Part shown: positions 7,410-13,443 of the stretch, in pieces
Numbering within the stretch: position 1 is the first letter of the stretch
Layout: each line of letters starts with the position of its first letter
DNA from: Hyphomicrobiales bacterium
GTDB lineage: Bacteria > Pseudomonadota > Alphaproteobacteria > Rhizobiales > JAJFHC01
Direction of reading: 5' to 3'
DNA: 13,443 nt
Assembly (NCBI GenBank): GCA_021775835.1
Contig: JAJFHC010000279.1
Location: forward strand, 1-13,443
Made by a program: the position numbers and the translations under genes
The notes under the pieces: generated by a model
What the model was told of the DNA's origin: nothing
Seen by the model: only the letters and a program-made list of their open reading frames with translations
The model's database searches: none

Positions 7410-7793
7410 CTATCTGTTGGAGGTGCGGCTCGTGCAGGCGTAAACCCTGATACTGCAACGGCCGGAATTCCGGCCGCAGGATCTGAGTGCCTCACGATAG
7501 GCCCGGTTGCGCGACGTACCCCATCCGGATCCCCACCCCGTCGGCCCGTTGGCAACGGCCCCGCATCCATTCCTGAACCAGATGGCAACGCGGCATCCAC
7601 GGGACCTTTTTCTGCACTCGCGGAGCGCTCTCTTTTCCGCGCCACGGCGAGAAGAATAATCGAAGGAATAGCCGTGTCCCCCCGAATTTGGCGCATAGGC
7701 GATTGCGCCATAGTTCTGCGCTTTAGCTTGCACATTCAGGACACCAAGCATCAGGACACCGAAGACCAGAACCATCAATTTCCTAGACATCAC
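7410..7793 (-). CDS. Secreted DUF4189-type small cysteine-rich protein
   Basis: This is a 127-aa protein with a signal peptide: a basic start (MMSRK), a hydrophobic core at about 6-20 and a cleavage site near AKA-Q (24-26). The mature part begins NYGAIAYAPNSGGHGYSFDY, the pattern of DUF4189. It contains two copies of a unit AxxxALRxC-x6-C: Cys60/Cys67/Cys77 and Cys106/Cys113/Cys120. Six cysteines in an exported protein suggest three disulfides. The mature region is Arg- and Gly-rich and strongly basic. DUF4189 has no established function that I can state. The start is either GTG at 7793 (eight bases after an AAAGGGG ribosome site) or ATG at 7790; the protein differs by one residue. A minus-strand promoter is proposed at 7858-7886. 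Confidence 0.8.
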   Translation of the reverse strand: MMSRKLMVLVFGVLMLGVLNVQAKAQNYGAIAYAPNSGGHGYSFDYSSRRGAEKRALRECRKRSRGCRVAIWFRNGCGAVANGPTGWGSGWGTSRNRAYREALRSCGRNSGRCSIRVYACTSRTSNR

Positions 7794-8115
7794 GAATTCA
7801 GCCCCTTTCCGTTATCCGGCTTCGAATGAGTATGCACTCTCCGAACAGCCACTTGCGATTAATCGCCACTGTAGCACAATGGTCAATCGGCGGGGAACCC
7901 AGCCCCGCAATGTCGCGCGAGGAACTGTCGTCAGTATTATCTGTAGAGCGACCGATCGTGACCAACCTGCAATTTTGTATGCTTCGGCAATTCCGCGGCA
8001 CAATCGGTGCAACTTGGTCTAGGGTCTGTGAACACCGCAGGTCCTCGATGAAGCAAACAGGAACATGACGGCGAATATGCAACATTGACGGGGTGTGAAC
8101 CAAACAGGCGTATAA
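7794..8115. other. Divergent intergenic region between the DUF4189 gene and the acyltransferase gene
   Basis: These 322 bp hold no gene I can support; the 80-codon plus-strand frame at 7826-8068 has no protein-like pattern and the minus-strand frames are similar. It contains the candidate promoter for the minus-strand gene and an inverted repeat beside it. For the plus-strand acyltransferase gene I find no good promoter: a TTGACG at 8085 and TATAAA at 8111 are 20 bp apart and overlap the start codon. Confidence 0.5.
7858..7886 (-). promoter_or_regulatory. Candidate promoter for the DUF4189-type gene
   Basis: On the minus strand TTGACC (7881-7886) is followed by a 17-bp spacer and ATTAAT (7858-7863). 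The leader would be about 60 nt, ending in an AAAGGGG ribosome site. Just upstream of the -35 box, GCGGGG (7890-7895) and CCCCGC (7903-7908) form a perfect 6-bp inverted repeat with a 7-nt spacer that could be an operator or a hairpin. Confidence 0.35.
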
Positions 8116-9540
8116 ATGTCAGGAACGATTACACTACCGACCTGGTTTGCCGTGCTGGCTGTAGCCCTGGCGACATTGGCGGTAATCAATCATTTTCTGC
8201 TCCCCGCAGCGCGCTGGATGACACGTCGGTCCGTCAACAAGGCAATCGCCGACGTCAATGAGCGTTTCAGTCTAAAATTGCCTTTGTTCCAACTCACCAA
8301 ACGGCAGGTGCTCGTCGACCGTCTGGTCTATGATCATGAGGTGCTTGAAACAGTTGCCCGTGTCGCCGATGAACGGGGCGTAACCCGGGATGGCGTAATG
8401 GCGGAGGTGGTGGCATACGCTCGCGAGATCGTGCCGTCCTTCAATCCTTACATCTACTTCAATCTGGGGTACCGGACGGCCCGTCGATTCCTGCGTTACT
8501 TCTATCATGTCCGCGTTGGTTGGGTGCACAGTGCAGCACTCCAGACCTTTCCAAAGGAAACGTCGATTGTCTTTTTCATCAATCACAGGAGCAATCTCGA
8601 CTATCTGCTCGTCACTTATCTCGCATCACGGAGGGCAGCATTATCCTACGGAGCAGGAGAATGGGCACGGGTCTGGCCCTTCCGGTCGGTCTTGCGGCTC
8701 GCAGGTGCCTACATCCTGCGCCGCAACCTCGACAATCCGGTCTATCGTGTCGTGCTGAGAAGGTATGTCCAGATGGCCACCGCCGCCGGTGTGCCGCACG
8801 CCATATTCAGCGAGGGTTCATTGTCACGAAACGGCATGGTCAACCCGCCTAAACTGGGATTGCTCAGCTATGTCTGCCGGAGTTTCGATCCAGCAGGCAT
8901 CAACGATATCGTTTTTGTTCCCGTTGGGACGAACTTCGATCGCGTCGTCGAACAGAGGACTCTGATCGCAAACGTGAACACGGATTACCGAGGTCGGGGC
9001 ACCGGGTTTGTGCTGGGCTCCACGTTGGCCTTTCTTGTCCGGCAGATCTGGCGCAAAATCACCGGACGCTGGCAGGGATTCGGCGTAGCAGCAGCCAATT
9101 TTGGTGAACCTCTTTCCCTGCGCGAGTGGTCTAAACACAATGAACTGTCTTTTGCAGCCCTTGAAGCCGAACCGTTGTTCGCAGCAGTCGAAGCTCTGGG
9201 TACCGAACTTCACGACAGGATAATCGACACGATTCCCGTTTTGGCAGTGCCTCTGTTAGCCATGGTGGTGCTTGAAAACGACGAACCCGTGACCCAGAGT
9301 CAACTTGAACAGTCGGCACTGCAGAGACTTGAGCGCCTGCGCCATCTGGGCGCACATCCTGGCATTCCGGAGGGCACTGAAGAAACCGCCATCGCTGAAG
9401 GTCTTGAGTTGATGCGTCGATTGGATTTGATAACTGTCGCAGATCATGGAAACGTCGTACCGAACCCGGATGAGTTGGACCTGCTCCGGTATCATGCAAA
9501 TTCGATTATTCAATTGAGCGCTTCGCTCGAAGCGAAGTGA
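8116..9540 (+). CDS. PlsB-type glycerol-3-phosphate acyltransferase (short form)
   Basis: This is a membrane-associated acyltransferase likely to acylate glycerol-3-phosphate (or a related lipid alcohol) from acyl-CoA or acyl-ACP. All four PlsB/PlsC-superfamily blocks are present: NHRSNLDYL (156-164, the HxxxxD catalytic motif), GAYILRR (197-203), FSEGSLSRNG (231-240) and VFVPVGTNFDR (266-276). GAYILRR favours PlsB over PlsC. The N-terminus has a hydrophobic segment (about 10-29), then a helical stretch including VDRLVYDHEVLE and AREIVPSFN that resembles PlsB proteins. The C-terminal LLRYHANSI (456-464) also fits. At 474 aa it is far shorter than E. coli PlsB (about 807 aa), so it is a short subfamily and its substrate is uncertain. 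The ATG at 8116 has only a weak AGG site. The hydrolase gene starts 13 bp after its stop, so the two are probably one operon. Confidence 0.85.
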   Translation: MSGTITLPTWFAVLAVALATLAVINHFLLPAARWMTRRSVNKAIADVNERFSLKLPLFQLTKRQVLVDRLVYDHEVLETVARVADERGVTRDGVMAEVVAYAREIVPSFNPYIYFNLGYRTARRFLRYFYHVRVGWVHSAALQTFPKETSIVFFINHRSNLDYLLVTYLASRRAALSYGAGEWARVWPFRSVLRLAGAYILRRNLDNPVYRVVLRRYVQMATAAGVPHAIFSEGSLSRNGMVNPPKLGLLSYVCRSFDPAGINDIVFVPVGTNFDRVVEQRTLIANVNTDYRGRGTGFVLGSTLAFLVRQIWRKITGRWQGFGVAAANFGEPLSLREWSKHNELSFAALEAEPLFAAVEALGTELHDRIIDTIPVLAVPLLAMVVLENDEPVTQSQLEQSALQRLERLRHLGAHPGIPEGTEETAIAEGLELMRRLDLITVADHGNVVPNPDELDLLRYHANSIIQLSASLEAK

Positions 9541-9553
9541 CGGCGTCTTTTTC

Positions 9554-10969
9554 ATGAAAACAATACAACGTCAAACCTCTCAGGAACTTCTTGTCGCGGC
9601 CCTGCGAACGCCGTTGGGAAGCCTGATTGCCCGACCATGGTTCGACCATGTTGCCCTCAATACAATTGCATACTGGTTTTTCCCCCTGTCACGCTTGTGG
9701 GCAGCGGCGCGCGCCGCAGAGGGTTCGGTAGAGTCATTTTTCGATAATGCCGGAATTATGCCGACCGACAAACGCGCCGAACGCGTCAGACGAAGCCTCG
9801 ATCAGTTCGAAAACGTCCGTCTTCGTCTGCAGGATACTGAACGGGAATGGGAAAGGGTCATTTTTGGCGCGGATCTGCCCCCTCCAGGTGCCGCACAGAA
9901 CGTTGAGGATAAGCGCCTCAGCCAGCGCCATCGGTACAACAATCTGCGCCGCATGTTCATCCCATTGCGTTTCGCTGAAAAGGTTCATCCGGTCCGCTGG
10001 CAGATCCCTTCGCCGGACGATGTCAGTGCGGTTTATGACACGTTGCTGCCGGATCCCGCCCGGGCCTTTGCCCCTCCTGACCCGATGCCGACGGTCACTG
10101 TCTCCCAGGAGCTGTACACCGCGGACGGTGGGAAAAATTATTGGTTGCGGTACAAGTCGCCGTCGGCGCGCATGAACGACCAGGTGATCGCGCGTGTTTA
10201 TGAACCCCGTGATGCCGAAGACGCACCAACTTTGATTTTTGGACATGGCATCTGTGTCGAATTCGACCATTGGAAAGGGCTTGTAGATGAAGTCGAGGCC
10301 ATGGTGAAGATGGGCATCCGGGTCGTGCGGCCCGAAGCACCCTGGCACGGGCGGCGTGTTCCCGATGGCATGTATGGCGGCGAAAAGTTCATTGCTACCG
10401 CACCGATGGGTGCACTGGATCTGTTCACATCTGCGGCGCAGGAGTGGTCCGTGATAATCGACTGGCTCAGGCGCACCACCAAGACGCCCATCGCCATAGG
10501 CGGCAGCAGCCTCGGTGCCATGACAGCTCAAATCATCTCCGACAAGGCCCGTTTCTGGCCGGAACGGTTGCGACCGGACGCAGCTTTCCTTGTCACGCAT
10601 TGCGGACATATCGAAGACGCTGTTGTTCATGGCAAGCTGGCAAAGGTCTGGGGTATCGCAAAGGCAACCATTGACCATGGCTGGCGAACCGACCTGATAC
10701 GCCGGTACATGCCTTTGCTGGAGACCGAAGGCCGACCCATAGTCGGCCCAGAGAACATCGTGACCGTACTGGGGGACCATGACAACGTGACGCCCTTCGA
10801 CAGCGCACGGCTCCTTATTGATGAGTGGAACGTGCCGGCAGAGAACAGATTCGTTTATCGCCGCGGTCACTTCAGTGTGCCGGTCGGCATGATGCGCGAC
10901 CATGCACCGCTCATTAGGCTGCGGCAGATCCTGGACAAGATTTCGGCCGAGGCTTCGCCGCCCGGATAA
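9554..10969 (+). CDS. Alpha/beta hydrolase, function unknown
   Basis: This is a 471-aa protein whose C-terminal half (about 210-460) is an alpha/beta hydrolase. The likely oxyanion-hole loop is FGHGI (229-233) and the nucleophile elbow GGSSLG has Ser319. GDHDNVTP (407-414) supplies an acid, probably Asp410, and RGHF a histidine, His439. A segment EAPWHGRRVPDGMYGGEKF (261-279) lies between the strand after the oxyanion loop and the nucleophile. The first 180 residues match no domain I recognise; they include an aromatic-rich stretch (WFFPLSRLWAAARAAEG, 41-57) and no clear signal peptide. The start at 9554 lacks a ribosome site, so translation may depend on the acyltransferase gene ending 13 bp upstream. 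The pairing suggests a lipid or ester substrate. Whether it is an esterase, lipase or thioesterase cannot be told. Confidence 0.8.
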   Translation: MKTIQRQTSQELLVAALRTPLGSLIARPWFDHVALNTIAYWFFPLSRLWAAARAAEGSVESFFDNAGIMPTDKRAERVRRSLDQFENVRLRLQDTEREWERVIFGADLPPPGAAQNVEDKRLSQRHRYNNLRRMFIPLRFAEKVHPVRWQIPSPDDVSAVYDTLLPDPARAFAPPDPMPTVTVSQELYTADGGKNYWLRYKSPSARMNDQVIARVYEPRDAEDAPTLIFGHGICVEFDHWKGLVDEVEAMVKMGIRVVRPEAPWHGRRVPDGMYGGEKFIATAPMGALDLFTSAAQEWSVIIDWLRRTTKTPIAIGGSSLGAMTAQIISDKARFWPERLRPDAAFLVTHCGHIEDAVVHGKLAKVWGIAKATIDHGWRTDLIRRYMPLLETEGRPIVGPENIVTVLGDHDNVTPFDSARLLIDEWNVPAENRFVYRRGHFSVPVGMMRDHAPLIRLRQILDKISAEASPPG

Positions 10970-11108
10970 TGCCATCTGGAGAAATGTCTAAGTAACCTCT
11001 CGACGCCACCTGGGCGCATCTCACTCTGACCATGGCCCGATTGCAGGGCCCCATCCATTATCGCCTGTTAGGCCGCTGAAGCCTCTGCCCGGTCGTGATG
11101 ATGACAAC

Positions 11109-11150
11109 CTGGTATCCGTGGAACCGGGTAGTCTGTACCAGCACCCGGTT
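11109..11150 (+). promoter_or_regulatory. Interleaved inverted repeats upstream of dapF
   Basis: Two perfect inverted repeats interlock: CTGGTA (11109-11114) with TACCAG (11136-11141), and AACCGGGT (11122-11129) with ACCCGGTT (11143-11150). Because the arms alternate, the helices are either mutually exclusive or form a pseudoknot. TTTGTTCTC overlaps and follows the last arm, a poor T-run. This could be a weak terminator for the upstream hydrolase operon, a leader switch for dapF, or a protein-binding site. The rest of the 10970-11240 gap holds one more bulged repeat, GGCCC (11034-11038) with GGGCC (11046-11050), and no gene. Confidence 0.4.
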
Positions 11151-11240
11151 TGTTCTCGTACACACAAGCAATGTTCACTTCTCGTATTGTTTGCACAAAA
11201 CTCTGGTCAATCGCAGCTTTATCGCCATATAACCCGCGTA

Positions 11241-12110
11241 ATGACCGCACACACCGACCATATTCCGTTCCGCAAGATGAACGGCCTCGGCAATGACTTC
11301 ATCGTGCTCGACGCCCGGACCCGCGACATCCCGCTTGATGACGATAAAGCGAGTCGGTTGGCCGACCGGGAATCGGGCATCGGATGCGATCAGCTGATCA
11401 CGCTTGAGACATCGAAGGTCGCCGACGTTTTCATGCGTATCCGTAACGCCGACGGCGGCGAAGTCGATGCCTGCGGGAATGCAGCTCGCTGTGTGGCCGA
11501 TCTGGTGGCCCGCGAAGCCGGCGAGACTACCGTTTCCGTCGATACCAATGCAGGCGTTCTCAACTGTGCGCTCAACCCGGACGGCACGGTTACCGTCGAT
11601 ATCGGCACACCGCGGCTGGCATGGCACGAAATTCCCATCGCCGAGGAAATGGACACGCGTCAGATCGAACTGCAGATCGGTCCCATAGATGAGCCCATTC
11701 TTCACAGCCCCAGTGTGGTCAATGTCGGCAATCCTCATTGCATCTTCTGGGTCGATGATGTTGAGGCCTTTGATCTGCCACGGGTCGGCTCACTGCTCGA
11801 ATATCATCCGATCTTTCCCGAACGGGCCAACATTTCGCTGGCCCACGTGACCTCGCGCGGGAGCCTGACACTCAAAGTTTGGGAACGCGGTGTCGGCCTG
11901 ACCCGGGCCTGCGGCACGGCAGCCTGTGCCGCAGCCGTAGCCGCCGTGCGCAAAAACCTGACGGACCGCCAGGTGACGGTCACTCTACCGGGCGGCCCCC
12001 TCGGGCTGGAATGGCGCGAAAGCGATAGCCACGTGCTCATGACCGGACCGGTGGCCTATGACTTTGAAGGCATGCTCGATGCTGAAAGCCTGGTCCGGGT
12101 CGCGCCATGA
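11241..12110 (+). CDS. dapF: Diaminopimelate epimerase DapF
   Basis: DapF converts LL- to meso-diaminopimelate, needed for lysine and for peptidoglycan cross-links. It is cytoplasmic and cofactor-free. The 289-aa protein has both catalytic cysteines in their signatures: Cys78 in DACGNAARC and Cys224 in TRACGTAACAAA. Also present are the N-terminal FRKMNGLGNDFIVLD (10-24), the GIGCDQL segment (46-52), VNVGNPHCIFWV (160-171) and ERANISLAHV (194-203). I chose the ATG at 11241 because homologues begin just before this FxKMxGxGNDF motif; the frame runs open to 11118 but the extension has no family match. No ribosome site precedes the start. A TATAAC box at 11228-11233 raises the possibility of a leaderless mRNA. 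Its stop overlaps the mtaB start. Confidence 0.97.
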   Translation: MTAHTDHIPFRKMNGLGNDFIVLDARTRDIPLDDDKASRLADRESGIGCDQLITLETSKVADVFMRIRNADGGEVDACGNAARCVADLVAREAGETTVSVDTNAGVLNCALNPDGTVTVDIGTPRLAWHEIPIAEEMDTRQIELQIGPIDEPILHSPSVVNVGNPHCIFWVDDVEAFDLPRVGSLLEYHPIFPERANISLAHVTSRGSLTLKVWERGVGLTRACGTAACAAAVAAVRKNLTDRQVTVTLPGGPLGLEWRESDSHVLMTGPVAYDFEGMLDAESLVRVAP

Positions 12111-13420
12111 CCGACCTCGACAGCAAGAGCGCAAACACCTGTGCAGACACCACCACGTCGCCGGGGACGGACATCGTCACTTTCGGATGCCGGCTCAATA
12201 CTTACGAGTCCGAAGTGATGCGGCGCAATGCCGAAGACGCAGGTCTTGACGACGCCGTCATATTCAACACCTGCGCAGTTACAGCAGAAGCCGTGCGCCA
12301 GGCCCGTCAGTCCATTCGCAAGGCGCGGCGCCAACGTCCGGATGCACGGATCATCGTGACCGGCTGTGCCGCACAGATCGATCCGAAGGCGTTTTCGGAA
12401 ATGGACGAAGTCGACCTCGTGCTCGGCAATCAGGAAAAGCTCCAGCCGTCACAGTTCCGTATCAACGATTTCGGGATCGGCGAGGAAGAAAAGACTCGGG
12501 TCAATGACATCATGTCCGTGACCGAGACCGCCGGTCATCTGATCGACGGGTTCGACGGCCGGGCCCGGGCGTTTGTCCAGATCCAGAACGGCTGCAATCA
12601 CCGCTGCACTTTCTGCATAATCCCGTTCGGTCGCGGCAATTCACGGTCGGTGCCGGCCGGCGACGTGATTCGCCAGATTGAGCGCCTTGTTGACAACGGC
12701 TATCGCGAAGTTGTCCTCACCGGCGTGGACATCACGGCCTATGGCGCCGATCTGCCCGGGGCATTGTCTCTGGGCGGCCTGGTTTTGAAGATACTGGAAA
12801 AGGTGCGTTCGCTGCCGCGCCTGCGAATCTCGTCCATCGACTCGATCGAGGCCGACGACGCGCTGATGGATGCCATTGCCAACCAGCCGCGTCTGATGCC
12901 GCACTTGCATCTGTCGGTCCAGTCCGGCGACAACCTGACTTTGAAGCGGATGAAGCGCCGGCACTTGCGCGAAGACACCATCGCGTTCTGCGAGCATGTG
13001 CGCCGCTTGCGGCCCGATATGGTTTATGGCGCTGACATCATTGCGGGGTTTCCTACCGAGACCGATGACATGTTCGACAATACGCTTCGTCTGGTCGATG
13101 ACTGTGGTCTCACATTTCTTCATGTGTTTCCCTATTCAGCGAGACCGGGCACGCCGGCAGCCCGCATGCCACTTGTCAACGGCACGGTGATCAAGGACCG
13201 CGCCCGCATCCTCCGCGAGAAGGGCGCACAATCGCTTGAACGTTTTCTCGACAGCACGGTCGGGCAACGTCAATCGGTTCTCATGGAAACCACACACACA
13301 GGCCGGACCGAACAGTTTGCGCCGATCCATTTCCCGGACGCACTGTGTACAGGTTCCGTTGTTCTGGCCAAAGCCGTCGCACACAACACGAAAAACCTTG
13401 AAGGCCTGCCCGTCGCATGA
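12107..13420 (+). CDS. mtaB: tRNA t6A37 methylthiotransferase MtaB
   Basis: MtaB is a radical-SAM enzyme that adds a methylthio group to t6A at position 37 of ANN-decoding tRNAs, giving ms2t6A. At 437 aa it has the family layout. An N-terminal MTTase domain carries the three cluster cysteines Cys28 (TFGCRLN), Cys56 (NTCAVT) and Cys87 (TGCAAQ). The radical-SAM core has Cys163, Cys167 and Cys170 in NGCNHRCTFC, followed by IIPFGRGNSRS. Further core motifs are VLTGVDIT (203-210), HLHLSVQSG (266-274) and GADIIAGFPTETD (308-320). A short TRAM-like C-terminus (about 380-437) ends the protein. MtaB rather than MiaB is chosen from the GRGNSRS and VLTGVDI contexts and from the dapF-mtaB-ftsY order seen in alphaproteobacteria. 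The start overlaps the dapF stop (ATGA), and its own stop overlaps ftsY in the same way. Confidence 0.95.
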   Translation: MTDLDSKSANTCADTTTSPGTDIVTFGCRLNTYESEVMRRNAEDAGLDDAVIFNTCAVTAEAVRQARQSIRKARRQRPDARIIVTGCAAQIDPKAFSEMDEVDLVLGNQEKLQPSQFRINDFGIGEEEKTRVNDIMSVTETAGHLIDGFDGRARAFVQIQNGCNHRCTFCIIPFGRGNSRSVPAGDVIRQIERLVDNGYREVVLTGVDITAYGADLPGALSLGGLVLKILEKVRSLPRLRISSIDSIEADDALMDAIANQPRLMPHLHLSVQSGDNLTLKRMKRRHLREDTIAFCEHVRRLRPDMVYGADIIAGFPTETDDMFDNTLRLVDDCGLTFLHVFPYSARPGTPAARMPLVNGTVIKDRARILREKGAQSLERFLDSTVGQRQSVLMETTHTGRTEQFAPIHFPDALCTGSVVLAKAVAHNTKNLEGLPVA

Positions 13421-13443
13421 GCACCGAGAAAAAGGGATTTCTG
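13417..13443 (+). CDS. ftsY: Start of FtsY, the SRP receptor (partial)
   Basis: An ATG at 13417 overlaps the mtaB stop (ATGA) and runs off the window edge after nine codons, MSTEKKGFL. Bacterial FtsY proteins often begin with a similar Lys-rich EKKGF-type start, and ftsY commonly follows mtaB in alphaproteobacteria. Nine residues are not proof by themselves. The call rests on this context plus the overlap. FtsY would be the membrane receptor for the Ffh protein encoded at 4602-6095. Confidence 0.7.

Noticed and set aside
8085..8116. TTGACG and TATAAA boxes before the acyltransferase gene
   Set aside because: The spacer is 20 bp and the -10 box runs into the start codon.
8116..10969. Lower GC content as a sign of recent transfer
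   Set aside because: Hand counts of a few 60-base lines ranged from 50 to 60 percent here and 55 to 77 percent in dapF and mtaB, which overlap too much to support a claim.
9734..10975. 413-codon minus-strand open frame
   Set aside because: It is the shadow of the alpha/beta hydrolase gene, whose nucleophile and histidine motifs are clear on the plus strand.

Overview
The window reads as chromosomal core DNA of an alphaproteobacterium. The evidence is the gene order and the protein types: leuD, leuC, rplS, trmD, rimM, rpsP and ffh run on the minus strand, and dapF, mtaB and the first codons of ftsY run on the plus strand. An alphaproteobacterial-style S16 with a long Ala/Glu-rich tail and an Ffh with a Gly/Met/Pro-rich tail agree with this, possibly a Hyphomicrobiales/Rhizobiales relative. 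The genus cannot be named from the sequence.

Layout. 1-212: no gene seen, the region downstream of leuD. 213-6095: a seven-gene minus-strand series transcribed ffh > rpsP > rimM > trmD > rplS > leuC > leuD. It makes the SRP GTPase, two ribosomal proteins, a 30S maturation factor, a tRNA m1G37 methyltransferase and both subunits of isopropylmalate isomerase (leucine synthesis). A good sigma70-like promoter (TTGACA-18-TATTAC) lies at 6247-6276, giving ffh a leader of about 145 nt with a strong hairpin. The gaps before rpsP and rplS also carry hairpins, and the rplS gap holds a candidate 15-codon leader ORF that overlaps the rplS start. 6429-10969: four accessory genes between the core blocks: a DDAH/amidinotransferase-family enzyme (+), a small secreted six-cysteine DUF4189-type protein (-), and a tight pair (+) of a short PlsB-type acyltransferase and an alpha/beta hydrolase. 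10970-11240: a non-coding gap with interleaved inverted repeats. 11241-13443: dapF, mtaB and ftsY, joined by two ATGA stop/start overlaps.

Together the two outer blocks serve translation, protein targeting (Ffh, with its receptor FtsY at the other end), tRNA position-37 modification (TrmD, MtaB) and amino acid/cell wall precursors (LeuCD, DapF). The four middle genes do not belong to that theme and are the least explained part. I found no mobile element, CRISPR array, tRNA or rRNA, and nothing that can be firmly called an undescribed system. The most interesting leads are the rplS leader ORF, the repeats upstream of dapF, and the acyltransferase-hydrolase pair.
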